Shown: piece after piece, positions 28,401 to 35,915 of the stretch
Layout: each line of letters opens with the position of its first letter
Position numbering within the stretch: position 1 is the first letter of the stretch
From: F1-120-MAGs118 sp013360535
GTDB taxonomy: Bacteria > Planctomycetota > UBA1135 > GCA-002686595
DNA length: 64,000 bases
Reading direction: 5' to 3'
Assembly: GCA_026647215.1 (NCBI GenBank)
Contig: JAPKHC010000020.1
Span: 48,964-112,963 of the forward strand
Translations under genes and position numbers: made by a program
The notes under the pieces: generated by a model
Databases searched by the model: none
What the model was told of the DNA's origin: nothing
Seen by the model: the letters and a program-made list of their open reading frames with translations, nothing else

Positions 28401-28571
28401 AAGACCAACAAGGCCGCGCGAGTCGAAGGCGGGACGCGCGAGCTCGTGGAGCATTACCGTCCGCAGCTCGAGGCCTACCGCGCGGCCGTCGCGCGCATCT
28501 GCGGCCTCGCGCCCGAGCTCGTCGAGACGAGCCTCTACTTCGTCGAGTCCGACGAGCTCGTCTCGCTCTGA
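25398..28571 (+). CDS. addA: AddA-like UvrD/RecB helicase-nuclease
   Basis: A 1057-aa protein starting at a GTG that overlaps the addB stop. SF1A helicase motifs are clear: Walker A A12-G-S-G-K-T17, T-T-F-T-R-K-A-A, D371-E-F-Q-D375-T-S-P, V-G-D-V-K-Q-S-I-Y-G-W-R, V-M-T-V-H-A-S-K-G-L-E-F and V-A-M-T-R-A-R. A C-terminal RecB-like nuclease carries D1000-Y-K1002. It forms the motor and second nuclease of an AddAB-type complex with the preceding gene, processing DNA ends for RecA loading. Its stop is only 10 bp from the stop of the convergent MBL gene. Confidence 0.9.
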   Translation: MNGRSRLFLASAGSGKTFQLTTHYLQLVCDGVRHDEVLATTFTRKAAGEILARILSRLAAGAASEAGARELDGQLGRQVGQRGYLRHLGELTRKIEGFRVGTLDAFFVELAQALAAEVGLPPDWRIADDVDAERGRDAAVASALAAREREEWSVLLRALERGDLARGVHSQLAGVVRSAYALFKDSAAEAWENPELSAAPTPEEMDAFAEQVGALVVPQTKSRTPVATWEKYKAKLVAFSSQPAFRERAEDPKLAREGLGLCSSGVASNVLAGEERFSSHPIGEDWLEAVRFLVRLVAASQTRVLLEHNRAARRIFEAYDAHHAAQLAQSRRVTFDDVARALAGHAGEKGADLRLELALRMDTSVSHLLLDEFQDTSPIQWAVLRPLVEELVADGTGARSFLCVGDVKQSIYGWRSAEPQLLSELPKQLGITAERLDRSYRSSQVVLDGVNAVFANIGTYAGFAGDHGALRAAQDLGTAFGPHVAHRELAGEVRVRTTLGGEDELAKELACMALAVELVRDVREQAGAASVAILLRRNKYASYLLARLRASGIPASGEGGNPLTDSISVQAALALLHWLEHPGDTVALRHVATSALATPAGITESMGASEAARAHRRLARRLADLGLAGWLAEFRPSVAAHHGAWEVRRFGALVEFALGADRQETLGNFLRRVRSERVEDASSSLVKVMTVHASKGLEFDCVILPELDRLWSDSSETFEWRRVAGDPQREIEHVTRSTSSEARAVLDYAGVELPRELHDAARARDMRDELSGLYVAMTRARHRLEMVLSPVLNKRGEANCSAAGLLRAAFGLGFDALDPAGIVHEVEGGSSAWTGRLQTLPQATPLEAAGASFALAPALRPRELERASPSDLEGEREIGLEKLFQRVASTAGQRRGTRFHRWLEEIEWLDTFQASDERLRELAAELELGDDGLERDLADFRTALERPQFGKLFTCPAGTHEVWRERRYRRVVGTSLQSGSFDRVVVWRDNDRIVRAHVIDYKTNKAARVEGGTRELVEHYRPQLEAYRAAVARICGLAPELVETSLYFVESDELVSL

Positions 28572-28581
28572 AGGACGCCGC

Positions 28582-29367
28582 TCACACCGCCAGGTTCTCG
28601 CCGATCTCGTCCTGGCTCGCCACGAGCACGCGCACGCGCGAGGTGAGCCCGAGCTCGGCCAGCGTCGCGTGCGCGCTCTCCAGCGCGAGCTCGGGCCGGT
28701 TGTTCTTCTCCGAGAGGTGCGCGAGCACGAGCGTGTGCAGGTTCTCGCTCGCCAGCCACCGCAGCATCTGCGCGGCCTGCGCGTTCGAGAGGTGTCCAGC
28801 GTTGCCGGCGACGCGCTTCTTGAGCGCGGGCGGATACGGGCCGCTCTCGAGCATCGTGAGGTCGTGGTTGAACTCGAGCACGAGCACGTGCGCGTTCGCG
28901 AGGCCGCGCGCGGCGCGCTCGTCGGGTCGGCCGATGTCGGTCACGATCGCGGCGACGCGCCCGCTGTGCTCGACGCGATACCCGACGGTCGGATGCGCGT
29001 CGTGGGGGAGCTCGACATTGGTCACGACGAGGCCATCGACCTCCTCGCGCCCGCCGACGGGCACCGTCGACAGGTTGCGGCAGCGCCGGATCGACGCGTT
29101 GTTCATCAGGCTCTCGGCGCAGTGCAGCAACGCGCGGTGCTTGCGCGCGATCAGACCGGCCGAACGTGCGTGGTCGAGGTGTCCGTGCGTGACCCACACA
29201 TGGTGCAGCCCCGGATGCGCGAGGTTCGGCGGCGGGACGCCGGCGCGCTCGAGCCGCTCTTCCAGCTCGGTGCCGGGCAGTCCGGCGTCGACGAGCAGGC
29301 GCAGCTCGCCGGCTCGCACAAGGGCGCAGTTGCCCTTGCTGCCCGAGGAGAGGATCTGGAGGTGCAC
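28582..29367 (-). CDS. MBL-fold metallohydrolase (YycJ/WalJ-like)
   Basis: A 261-aa protein with a GTG start at 29367, placed so that the typical S-S-G-S-K-G-N-C motif is at residues 7-14. Metal ligands H61-G-H63-L-D65-H66 are present, with further His and Asp in T-D-I-G and G-H-L-S-N segments. The S-S-G-S-x-G-N start is characteristic of YycJ/WalJ-type cytoplasmic hydrolases, some of which are nucleases linked to DNA repair or cell-wall regulation. There is no WalRK system nearby. A TACACT hexamer 10 nt upstream suggests a near-leaderless mRNA, divergent from the M28-PDZ gene. Confidence 0.85.
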   Translation of the reverse strand: MHLQILSSGSKGNCALVRAGELRLLVDAGLPGTELEERLERAGVPPPNLAHPGLHHVWVTHGHLDHARSAGLIARKHRALLHCAESLMNNASIRRCRNLSTVPVGGREEVDGLVVTNVELPHDAHPTVGYRVEHSGRVAAIVTDIGRPDERAARGLANAHVLVLEFNHDLTMLESGPYPPALKKRVAGNAGHLSNAQAAQMLRWLASENLHTLVLAHLSEKNNRPELALESAHATLAELGLTSRVRVLVASQDEIGENLAV

Positions 29368-29377
29368 GAGGGGCAGG

Positions 29378-29383
29378 AGTGTA
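29378..29383 (-). promoter_or_regulatory. TACACT -10-like hexamer, near-leaderless (MBL gene)
   Basis: It lies 10 nt before the GTG at 29367. It is divergent from the TATCCT hexamer 50 bp away. Confidence 0.4.
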
Positions 29384-29433
29384 GCGGGCTGTGCCGGGAG
29401 CGCGCGGGTGCTGCATCGCGAGGCGCTCGAACC

Positions 29434-29439
29434 TATCCT
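29434..29439 (+). promoter_or_regulatory. TATCCT -10-like hexamer, leaderless (M28-PDZ gene)
   Basis: It ends 6 nt before the ATG at 29446, so transcription would begin at or next to the start codon. The same hexamer occurs just before the genes at 46395, 46474 and 60285. Confidence 0.55.
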
Positions 29440-29445
29440 TCCGCC

Positions 29446-31272
29446 ATGCGCTCCGTCCTTTTCCGTCGCCGCCTGTTCGTGCTTCCCGTCCTGCTCTCGT
29501 TCGCGGCCTGCGCGACGAACTCGACCGCGCCCGCCGAGGTGCGCGACGACAGCGCCGCACGCCTGAGGGCGGACGTCGCGTGGCTCGCCGACGACGCGCA
29601 GGAAGGGCGCCGCGCGGGCACGGACGCCGGGTTGCGTTCGGGCGAGTGGATCGCGCGGCAGTTCGAGAGCGTCGGCTTGCGCAAGGCCGGCAAGGACGGC
29701 TGGTTCCAGCGCTTCGACGTGCCCAAGCCGGTCGAGGTGCTCCCCGGCAGCCGCGTCGACTTCTCGAACAAGCCCGACGAGGTGACGCCGATGTTCTGCT
29801 CGACGGGCGGCGCCGTGATGGCGAGCGTCGTGTGGGCGGGCTACGGCATCGTCAACGGCGAGAAGGAGTGGAACGACTACCCCGAGCGTGTCGAGGGCAA
29901 AATCGTGCTGATCGTGCGCGGCACGCCGCCCGAGGAACGTGGTGCGCAGCCGAAGGCGGAGCCCGACGCGAGTGGCAACGTGCACGAGAGCGCGGGCTGG
30001 GGCAACTCGGGCTCGTTGTTCCTCAAGGTGATGAACGCCAAGCGCAACGGCGCCGCGGCGGTGCTCGTCGCTCCGCATCCGTCGCAGCAGGCAGAACCGC
30101 TGCCCGCCTTCGACACGAGCCGTTCGGCGCAGAGCGTGCTGCCGGCGCTCTTCGTCTCGCACGCGGTCGCGTCGCGACTGGCGCCGGGGTACGACAAGGT
30201 GATCCTCGCGCTCGACGCGGGTGAAGCTCCGCCCGCGCTGCCCAAGCTTGGGCAAGCGACGGTCGAAGCGCGCGTCGTGCGCGAGCGTGGCCCCGCGACG
30301 AACGTGCTCGGGCTGCTCGCCGGTCGCGATTCGTCGCGCTGCGTCGTCATCGGCGCGCACTACGACCACCTCGGGCATGGCGGCGAAGGTTCGCTCGACC
30401 CGCAGTCGGGCTCGCAGATCCACAACGGCGCCGACGACAACGCGAGCGGCACGGCGGTGCTGATCGAAGTCGCGCGCCAGCTCGCGAAGGGCCCGAAGCC
30501 TGACTGCGACGTGCTGTTCGCGGCGTGGTCGGGCGAGGAGCTCGGCCTGCTCGGCAGCGAGCACTGGGCGAAGGATCCGACGGTCGCGCTCGAGCGCGTC
30601 GTCGCGAACCTCAATCTCGACATGGTCGGGCGCGCGGGCAACGGCAAGCTCGCGGCGCTCGGTGCGGGGTCCGCGGAGCCCTTCGCGCCGTGGCTCGCGG
30701 AGCTGGGGCCGGCGAGCGGGCTCACGCTCGAGGTCTCGCTCTCCGGGCAAGGTGTCGGCGGCAGCGACCACCAGACCTTCCTCAAGCGCAAGATCCCCGC
30801 GGTGCACTTCTTCTCCGGCCTGCACCCTGACTACCACAAGCCCACCGACGACGTGGAGCGCTTCGAGGCGGACGGCGCGGCGAAGGTCGCGCGGCTCGTG
30901 CACGACCTCGTGCGGCGCATCGGCGAGGCCCCGCGCCTGGGCTGGGTCGAGCCGCCCGCTCCCGCGGCTTCGCAGCCCGGTCAGGCGCGCGCCGGCGGCT
31001 TCCGCGTGTGGTTCGGCAGCGTCCCCGAGTACTCGTTCGAGGGCAAGGGCGTGCTGCTCGCGGGCACTTCCCCCGGAAGTCCCGCGGAAAAGGCCGGAAT
31101 GCTCGCGGGGGACGTGCTCGTGCAGGTCGGCGACATCGCGATCGAGTCCATGCAGGACTTCATGTACGCGCTGCAGACCTACAAACCCGGCGACGTCGTG
31201 CTCGCGCGCTTCCAGCGCGACGGCAAGACCGAAGAGGTGCGGCTCACGCTCACCACGCGCGAGGCGCAGTAG
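29446..31272 (+). CDS. M28 aminopeptidase lipoprotein with PA and PDZ domains
   Basis: A 608-aa lipoprotein (S-F-A-A-C, lipid Cys22). Order: a protease-associated-like insertion (about residues 110-250), the M28 peptidase domain with H305-Y-D307, A-D330-D331-N-A-S-G, E364-E365 in S-G-E-E-L-G-L, L-N-L-D-M-V-G and the closing D-Y-H-K-P-T-D-D His, then a PDZ domain (about residues 520-605) with the S-P-A-E-K-A-G-M-L-A-G-D motif. All metal ligands of an active di-zinc aminopeptidase are present. It is predicted to trim peptides at the cell envelope, with PDZ perhaps recruiting substrates. It is convergent with the TolB-like gene, with a 12-bp gap. Confidence 0.92.
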   Translation: MRSVLFRRRLFVLPVLLSFAACATNSTAPAEVRDDSAARLRADVAWLADDAQEGRRAGTDAGLRSGEWIARQFESVGLRKAGKDGWFQRFDVPKPVEVLPGSRVDFSNKPDEVTPMFCSTGGAVMASVVWAGYGIVNGEKEWNDYPERVEGKIVLIVRGTPPEERGAQPKAEPDASGNVHESAGWGNSGSLFLKVMNAKRNGAAAVLVAPHPSQQAEPLPAFDTSRSAQSVLPALFVSHAVASRLAPGYDKVILALDAGEAPPALPKLGQATVEARVVRERGPATNVLGLLAGRDSSRCVVIGAHYDHLGHGGEGSLDPQSGSQIHNGADDNASGTAVLIEVARQLAKGPKPDCDVLFAAWSGEELGLLGSEHWAKDPTVALERVVANLNLDMVGRAGNGKLAALGAGSAEPFAPWLAELGPASGLTLEVSLSGQGVGGSDHQTFLKRKIPAVHFFSGLHPDYHKPTDDVERFEADGAAKVARLVHDLVRRIGEAPRLGWVEPPAPAASQPGQARAGGFRVWFGSVPEYSFEGKGVLLAGTSPGSPAEKAGMLAGDVLVQVGDIAIESMQDFMYALQTYKPGDVVLARFQRDGKTEEVRLTLTTREAQ

Positions 31273-31284
31273 CGTCCGACCGCA

Positions 31285-32406
31285 TCACTTCCACTTCGCG
31301 AGGAACAGGTTCGTCTCGCCCGCTTCGGTTCCGCCGCGGTTGGAGGCGAACACGAGCCACTCGCCGTCGGGCGAGAACATCGCGAAGCTGTCGAAGCCCT
31401 GGTAGGTCGTGATCTGCTCGAGGTTCTGGCCGTCGTCGTCGATGGCGAACAGGTCGAACTCGACCTGCTGCGGGCGCGGGTCGTGGTGGTTGGTCGAGAA
31501 GATGATGCGGCGGTCGCCGGGGAAGAAGAACGGTGCCCAGTTCGCGCCGCCGAGGTCGGTCACCTGCCGACGGTTCGAGCCGTCGACGTCGCAGGTGTAG
31601 ATGTCGAGCTTGTGCGGGCGGATCTTGTTCTTGAGCAGCAGGTCGCGGTAGCGCTCGCGCGAGCCGATGCCGTCCTCGTCGAAGTGCGTGGCGCGGAACA
31701 CGAGGCGCTTGCCGTCGTGGCTGAAGAAGGCGCCGCCGTCGTAGCCGAGCTCGTTCGTCACCTGCCGCAGGTCGCTGCCGTCGAGCGCGGCGGTCCACAG
31801 CTCCAGATCGCCCGAGCGCGTGCTGGTGAACACGATCCGGTCGCCCGCGGGCGACACCGTCGCTTCGGCGTCGTAACCCGGCGAGTCGGTGATGCGCCGC
31901 TCCGCGCGCGTCGCGAGGTCCTGCACGTAGATCTCGTACTCGGGGTGCAGCGACCACACGTAGCCGTCCGACATGTCGGGGCGCGCGGGGCAGGAATCCT
32001 GGCCGGACTGCGTCGAGGCGTAGATCACCTCGCGGTCGCCGGGCATGAAGTAGGAGCAGGTCGTGACGCCGACGCCGCTGGAGATCTGCACGAGGCCGAG
32101 CTCGTTCGAATCCTGGGCGTCGAGGCCCATCACGAAGATGCGGTCGCAGGTGCCGTCGACCTCGCGCTGCAGCACGAGCTTGTTGCCGTCGAAGCTCCAG
32201 TAGCCTTCGGCGTTGTTGCCGCGGCGCGTGAGCTGCCACAGGTGCGCGAAGTGCTTCTCGCCGGGCTGGATCAGCTCGTCACGCTGCGCGAGCACCGGCA
32301 GCGGAGTGCCGTCGCGGCGCGGCTTGGCGCTGCCGCCGGAACCAGTCTGGCAGGCGGCGAGGGAGGCGAGGGAAACGAGGGCGAGGAGGGGGATGCGGGC
32401 GCTCAT
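31285..32406 (-). CDS. TolB-like beta-propeller (PD40) lipoprotein
   Basis: A 373-aa lipoprotein (S-L-A-A-C, lipid Cys19) starting at ATG 32406. It has about six blades with the PD40/WD40-like signature, for example V-S-P-A-G-D-R-I-V-F-T-S-T-R-S-G, S-H-D-G-K-R-L-V-F and F-S-P-D-G-E-W-L-V-F-A-S-N-R-G-G, each followed by an L-W or F-V strand. TolB-type propellers bind other proteins at the envelope. No Tol-Pal partner genes are present, so this is likely a stand-alone member of the WD40-like family. It could interact with the convergent peptidase, but that is only context. Confidence 0.85.
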   Translation of the reverse strand: MSARIPLLALVSLASLAACQTGSGGSAKPRRDGTPLPVLAQRDELIQPGEKHFAHLWQLTRRGNNAEGYWSFDGNKLVLQREVDGTCDRIFVMGLDAQDSNELGLVQISSGVGVTTCSYFMPGDREVIYASTQSGQDSCPARPDMSDGYVWSLHPEYEIYVQDLATRAERRITDSPGYDAEATVSPAGDRIVFTSTRSGDLELWTAALDGSDLRQVTNELGYDGGAFFSHDGKRLVFRATHFDEDGIGSRERYRDLLLKNKIRPHKLDIYTCDVDGSNRRQVTDLGGANWAPFFFPGDRRIIFSTNHHDPRPQQVEFDLFAIDDDGQNLEQITTYQGFDSFAMFSPDGEWLVFASNRGGTEAGETNLFLAKWK

Positions 32407-32462
32407 GGCGCCCGAGAGCATGGGGCCGCGCTCGCGCTTCGTCCACCACCTGCCGGGGTCGA

Positions 32463-32696
32463 TCAGGGGCTGCGCCGCGGCGGAACCGGGTCGTGGCCGC
32501 CCTCGCAGAACGGGTGGCAGCGCGCGATGCGCTTGAGCGCGAGCCAAGGCCCGACGAGCGGGCCGTGCAGCTCGAAGGCCTCGATCGCGTACTGGCTGCA
32601 GGTCGGCGAGAAGCGGCACATCGGCGGCTTCAGCGGCGACAGGAAACGCCGGTAAAAACGCACGGGGAGCGCGAGCAGGCGACCGAGCGCGCTCAT
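32463..32696 (-). CDS. yidD: membrane protein insertion efficiency factor YidD
   Basis: A 77-aa protein with the family core: R-F-Y-R-R-F-L-S-P-L, C-R-F-x-P-T-C-S-Q-Y-A and C-H-P-F-x-E-G-G-H-D-P-V-P. It is peripheral on the inner face of the membrane, where it assists YidC-dependent insertion. Its ATG overlaps the rnpA stop region by four bases, the usual rnpA-yidD order. yidC is not in the window downstream, which differs from the common rpmH-rnpA-yidD-yidC cluster. Confidence 0.95.
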   Translation of the reverse strand: MSALGRLLALPVRFYRRFLSPLKPPMCRFSPTCSQYAIEAFELHGPLVGPWLALKRIARCHPFCEGGHDPVPPRRSP

Positions 32697-33091
32697 GCGC
32701 CATCCTTGGGAGCCGCAACCTTCGCCCTTTGCCGTTCGGCGGCCTTGCGCGCGAGCCGCACGAGCTCGGCGCGCAGCGACACCATCTCGGGCTCGAGCTT
32801 CGGCTTCCCCGGGATCAGCACGAGGTCGTAGCCCGCGGGCAGGCGCTGCTGCTCCAGCCGGAACGCCTCGCGGAACATGCGTCGCACGCGGTTGCGCTGC
32901 GCGGCTCCCTTCCAGATCGCCTTGCCGACCGAGAGCCCCAGCCGAGCGTGCTCGAGCCCGTTCGGCGCCGCCACGACCACCAGCTGGTCGCCGCGCGCGC
33001 GCGCGCCGTTCGCGTAGGCCCGCTGGAAGTCGCCCTTGCGCACCATCCGCTGGTGGCGCTGGAAACGCAGGCGCGGGATCGGCTCGCTCAC
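32693..33091 (-). CDS. rnpA: ribonuclease P protein component
   Basis: A 132-aa basic protein with the conserved R-N-R-V-R-R-M-F-R-E helix (around residues 66-75). It binds the RNase P RNA to mature tRNA 5' ends. The start is GTG 33091, since the nearest upstream ATG is out of frame. A TAGGAT hexamer only 6 nt upstream indicates a near-leaderless transcript. The usual upstream neighbour rpmH is missing: a VOC gene on the same strand occupies that place. It is translationally coupled to yidD. Confidence 0.95.
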   Translation of the reverse strand: MSEPIPRLRFQRHQRMVRKGDFQRAYANGARARGDQLVVVAAPNGLEHARLGLSVGKAIWKGAAQRNRVRRMFREAFRLEQQRLPAGYDLVLIPGKPKLEPEMVSLRAELVRLARKAAERQRAKVAAPKDGA

Positions 33092-33097
33092 GGCGAC

Positions 33098-33103
33098 ATC
33101 CTA
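33098..33103 (-). promoter_or_regulatory. TAGGAT -10-like hexamer, leaderless (rnpA)
   Basis: It ends 6 nt before the GTG at 33091 and replaces the promoter normally found before rpmH. Confidence 0.45.
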
Positions 33104-33175
33104 GCCGCCGCTGCGCCGGTTCTCGCCTTCCGGCCGGGCGCGTGGCCCGACCGGAAGGCGGAGCGTTCGCGAGCG

Positions 33176-33664
33176 CTACTTCGGCGCGGGCTCGGACATG
33201 CAGGCCTGCATCGCCTGCATCATCTCGTCCGGCGTCATGTCCTTGATGTGCGTCGCGAAGGCCCACTGGTGGCCGAAGGGATCGCTGACCAGGCCGTAGC
33301 GGTCACCCCAGAACATGTCCATCGCGGGCATCACGACCGTCGCGCCGGCCTTGACCGCGCGCTCCATCGCTGCATCGCAGTCGGCGACGTAGCGGTGAAT
33401 CGTGACCGAGGCGCCGCCGAGCGCGAGCGGGTTGCGCTCCTTGCCGCCGCAGTACTCGGGGAAGTCGTCGGCGAGGAACACCATGCGGCCGTCGAGCTGG
33501 ATCTCGGCGTGCATCAAGCGTCCATCGGGGCCGGCCATGCGGCAGACCTCGGTGGCGCCGAAGGCCTTGATGTAGAAGTCGAGCGCGGCGGCCGCGTTCT
33601 TGCAGCACAGGTGCGGGATCGGGCCTTCGAGCCCGGTGGGGATCTTCTGGACGGGAGTGCTCAC
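33176..33664 (-). CDS. VOC-superfamily (PhnB/glyoxalase-like) protein
   Basis: A 162-aa protein with GTG start 33664, supported by a GAGGT site about 8 nt upstream. Two beta-alpha-beta-beta-beta units are visible: I-P-H-L-C-C-K-N-A-A-A-A-L-D-F-Y-x-K-A-F-G-A and M-E-R-A-V-K-A-G-A-T-V, then F-W-G-D-R-Y-G-L-V-S-D-P-F-G-H-Q-W. This matches the PhnB-like branch, in which members range from enzymes to antibiotic-binding proteins. A typical YciI-type or sigma partner is absent. No function can be assigned from sequence. Confidence 0.85.
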   Translation of the reverse strand: MSTPVQKIPTGLEGPIPHLCCKNAAAALDFYIKAFGATEVCRMAGPDGRLMHAEIQLDGRMVFLADDFPEYCGGKERNPLALGGASVTIHRYVADCDAAMERAVKAGATVVMPAMDMFWGDRYGLVSDPFGHQWAFATHIKDMTPDEMMQAMQACMSEPAPK

Positions 33665-33860
33665 GGTGGACCTCGTTGGATCGAAGGAAGCGGGGGAGTT
33701 CGAGCGCGTGAGCGTAGGCGAGTTGGCCGAAATGGGAACCCTGCGGGGCGAGCGATCGCGGCTGGGCTCGGAGGAACGGCGGGGGAAAGGTTCGCGGATT
33801 CCGGCGAGCGTCCGGCGGTGCCGGTAAGGATCTCGCAAGCGCGGGCGGGAGGCGCTCCGG

Positions 33861-33866
33861 TAGGCT
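33861..33866 (+). promoter_or_regulatory. TAGGCT -10-like hexamer, near-leaderless
   Basis: It lies 9 nt before ATG 33876. A GGAGGA site also sits between it and the ATG, so initiation could use either a leaderless or a short-leader mRNA. Confidence 0.45.
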
Positions 33867-33875
33867 CGGAGGACG

Positions 33876-35906
33876 ATGGGACCCAAGTTCGACTGGCCGC
33901 GCAGGAACTGGTTCGCGCTCGTGCTGGCCGTGGCGCTCGCGGTCGCCGCGCGGGCGCAGTCGCGTGGCGTCGAGCGCCAGGTCCTGCTCGTGCCGCTCCC
34001 GTCGAGCGCGTCGTGGCAGGATCTCGCATTTCTCGCGGCGGTCCCGGCGGCGCGCGCGAGCGGTGCGCCCGTGCTCTCGTTCGATCCCGAAGCTCCGCTC
34101 GCGCCCGAGACGCGCGATTTCCTCGCGCGGTACTCGGCGAAGCGTGTCCTGTGGATCGGCGAGAAGATGCAGGCCGAATCGGCGGGGGAGTCGCTCGCCG
34201 CGAGCTCGGCGGAAGCGGCGGCTTGTGCGCTGGCGGAGCGCTTCTTCGCTGGCAGCGCGACGGCCGTGGCGAGTGCGGAGTCGGACTATGAGTCGGCTCT
34301 GGTGGCGGCGGTGCTCGCGGCACGCCTGCGCGCGCCGCTCGTCTATTGCGGAGAGAGCGAAGTCGCGGAGCCGACTCGGGCGACGCTCGCGAAGCTCGGA
34401 GTGAAGCGGCTCGTGCTCGTCGGAGCGTGCGCGGAGAGCGTGAAGGGGGTCGGGGTGCGCGAGGTCGTGCGCCTGAAGACCGCGCACGAGGTCGCACGTT
34501 GGATGGAGCAGCACGACCTGGCCGTCGAGTACCTCGCGGTCGCTGCGCCACGTGATCGAGAGGCTGGGCACGTGCGCAAGCTGTCGCTCGCGGCGGCGGT
34601 GCTCGCGGCCGGGCGCGACGGTGCCGTGCTGCCGGTGTCCACGCGTGCCGGAGCCGCGCCGGACGTCGCGGCCGTGCGAGCCGAACTGGCCGAAATCCGC
34701 GGGAAATTGGGGCCGAAGCTCGAATACCTGTGCCTCGTGGCGTTCCCTGACGCGTTGCCGATGATCTCCGCGCCGCTCGGGCAGGGGATCGACGACGATC
34801 CGGTGTCCGATCTCGAGTACGCGAACACCGACGCCGACCCGTTCATCGAGCTCGCCTTCGGGCGTTTCGTCGCCGAGAGCCCGCACGCGGGCACGCTGCT
34901 GGCGGCGCGCAGCCTCGCCTACGAGGCACTGCTCGCGCCCGAGCTCGCGAGCGCCGTCGGCATGGCCGAGTGGGAGCAGGTCTGCGGCCCCGTGTTCCGG
35001 AACGTCGGCTTCGCCGAGCCCGTGCACCACGCGAGCGACAAGCCGCTCGAGAGCGGCTCGCCGCTGACACGCGTCGCCGCGCTCGTCCACAACGCGCACT
35101 CGTCGTGGATGCAGCTGGGTTCGACGTACCTGCACGATTCCGCCGTGCTCGTCGCGCCCTGCATCGTCGAGACCGGCGGCTGCAGCCCGGCCTCGCTCGA
35201 CCAGGATCCCGAGCACCGCTCCGTCGCGCTGCGGCTCCTGCGCAACGGCGCGGTCGCGTTCGTCGGCGACGTGCGGCGCACTGTCGCGCAGCACGAGCTG
35301 TACCGCAGCGAGTTCTGGAACGCGGTCCTCGCGGGCGAGAGCCTCGGTTCCGCCCATCGCTCCGCGCTCAACCGCATGACGGTCAGCGCGCTCTCGCGCG
35401 ATGAGCTCGCCGGCGGCATGCACCAGTACCAGCTGCACAACGTCGCGCTCTACGGCGACCCGGCATTGCGCCTGAAATTGCCGGGAAAAGCGCGCAAGGA
35501 GGCGGCGGCGGCCGAGCTGCGCGGAAGCGAGATCGTCGTCAGCGGTCCCGAGCAATGGACGCGTGTCGAGCAGCACATCCCGACCGACTGGAGGTACGTC
35601 GCGTCGCCGAAGCTGTACGGCTACCGCGCGCCCGGTGTCGGAGTCGAGTGCCGTTGGGACGGCGAGCACGGCCGCAACGCCGAGGAACTCGTGTTCACGG
35701 CGGAAGTGCGCACGAAGAGGGCTGTCACGGGTCTCGAAGCCATCGATCCCTTGGCGGCGCCGCTGGGTTGGGACGGTCGGCACTTCGTCGACGAACACGC
35801 CGACGGCTCGCGCTCGATCTTCTTCCGCGTGCGGATGCTCGACCACGTTCCGGAAAGCGGCGAGATCCGGGCGCAGCTCGACAGGCTCAAGCTGCGCCTG
35901 AAGTGA
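33876..35906 (+). CDS. secreted protein with C25 (gingipain)-like domain
   Basis: A 676-aa protein with an N-terminal signal (about residues 12-28, ending A-R-A-Q). Residues 35-270 contain two repeats of the pattern strand / L-A-x-A-x-x-A-A-x-x-x-A-P-V-L / L-x-x-x-x-V-x-R-V-x-x-I-G, which resembles cell-wall-binding type 2 repeats. Residues 390-560 resemble peptidase family C25: candidate catalytic His405 or His408 (V-H-N-A-H-S-S-W), candidate Cys429 or Cys436 (A-P-C-I-V-E-T-G-G-C), and the late Y-G-D-P-A-L-R-L motif. It could be a surface cysteine protease, but the catalytic Gly-His-Gly of gingipains is not exact, so activity is uncertain. Confidence 0.55.
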   Translation: MGPKFDWPRRNWFALVLAVALAVAARAQSRGVERQVLLVPLPSSASWQDLAFLAAVPAARASGAPVLSFDPEAPLAPETRDFLARYSAKRVLWIGEKMQAESAGESLAASSAEAAACALAERFFAGSATAVASAESDYESALVAAVLAARLRAPLVYCGESEVAEPTRATLAKLGVKRLVLVGACAESVKGVGVREVVRLKTAHEVARWMEQHDLAVEYLAVAAPRDREAGHVRKLSLAAAVLAAGRDGAVLPVSTRAGAAPDVAAVRAELAEIRGKLGPKLEYLCLVAFPDALPMISAPLGQGIDDDPVSDLEYANTDADPFIELAFGRFVAESPHAGTLLAARSLAYEALLAPELASAVGMAEWEQVCGPVFRNVGFAEPVHHASDKPLESGSPLTRVAALVHNAHSSWMQLGSTYLHDSAVLVAPCIVETGGCSPASLDQDPEHRSVALRLLRNGAVAFVGDVRRTVAQHELYRSEFWNAVLAGESLGSAHRSALNRMTVSALSRDELAGGMHQYQLHNVALYGDPALRLKLPGKARKEAAAAELRGSEIVVSGPEQWTRVEQHIPTDWRYVASPKLYGYRAPGVGVECRWDGEHGRNAEELVFTAEVRTKRAVTGLEAIDPLAAPLGWDGRHFVDEHADGSRSIFFRVRMLDHVPESGEIRAQLDRLKLRLK

Positions 35907-35915
35907 GCGCGTCGC

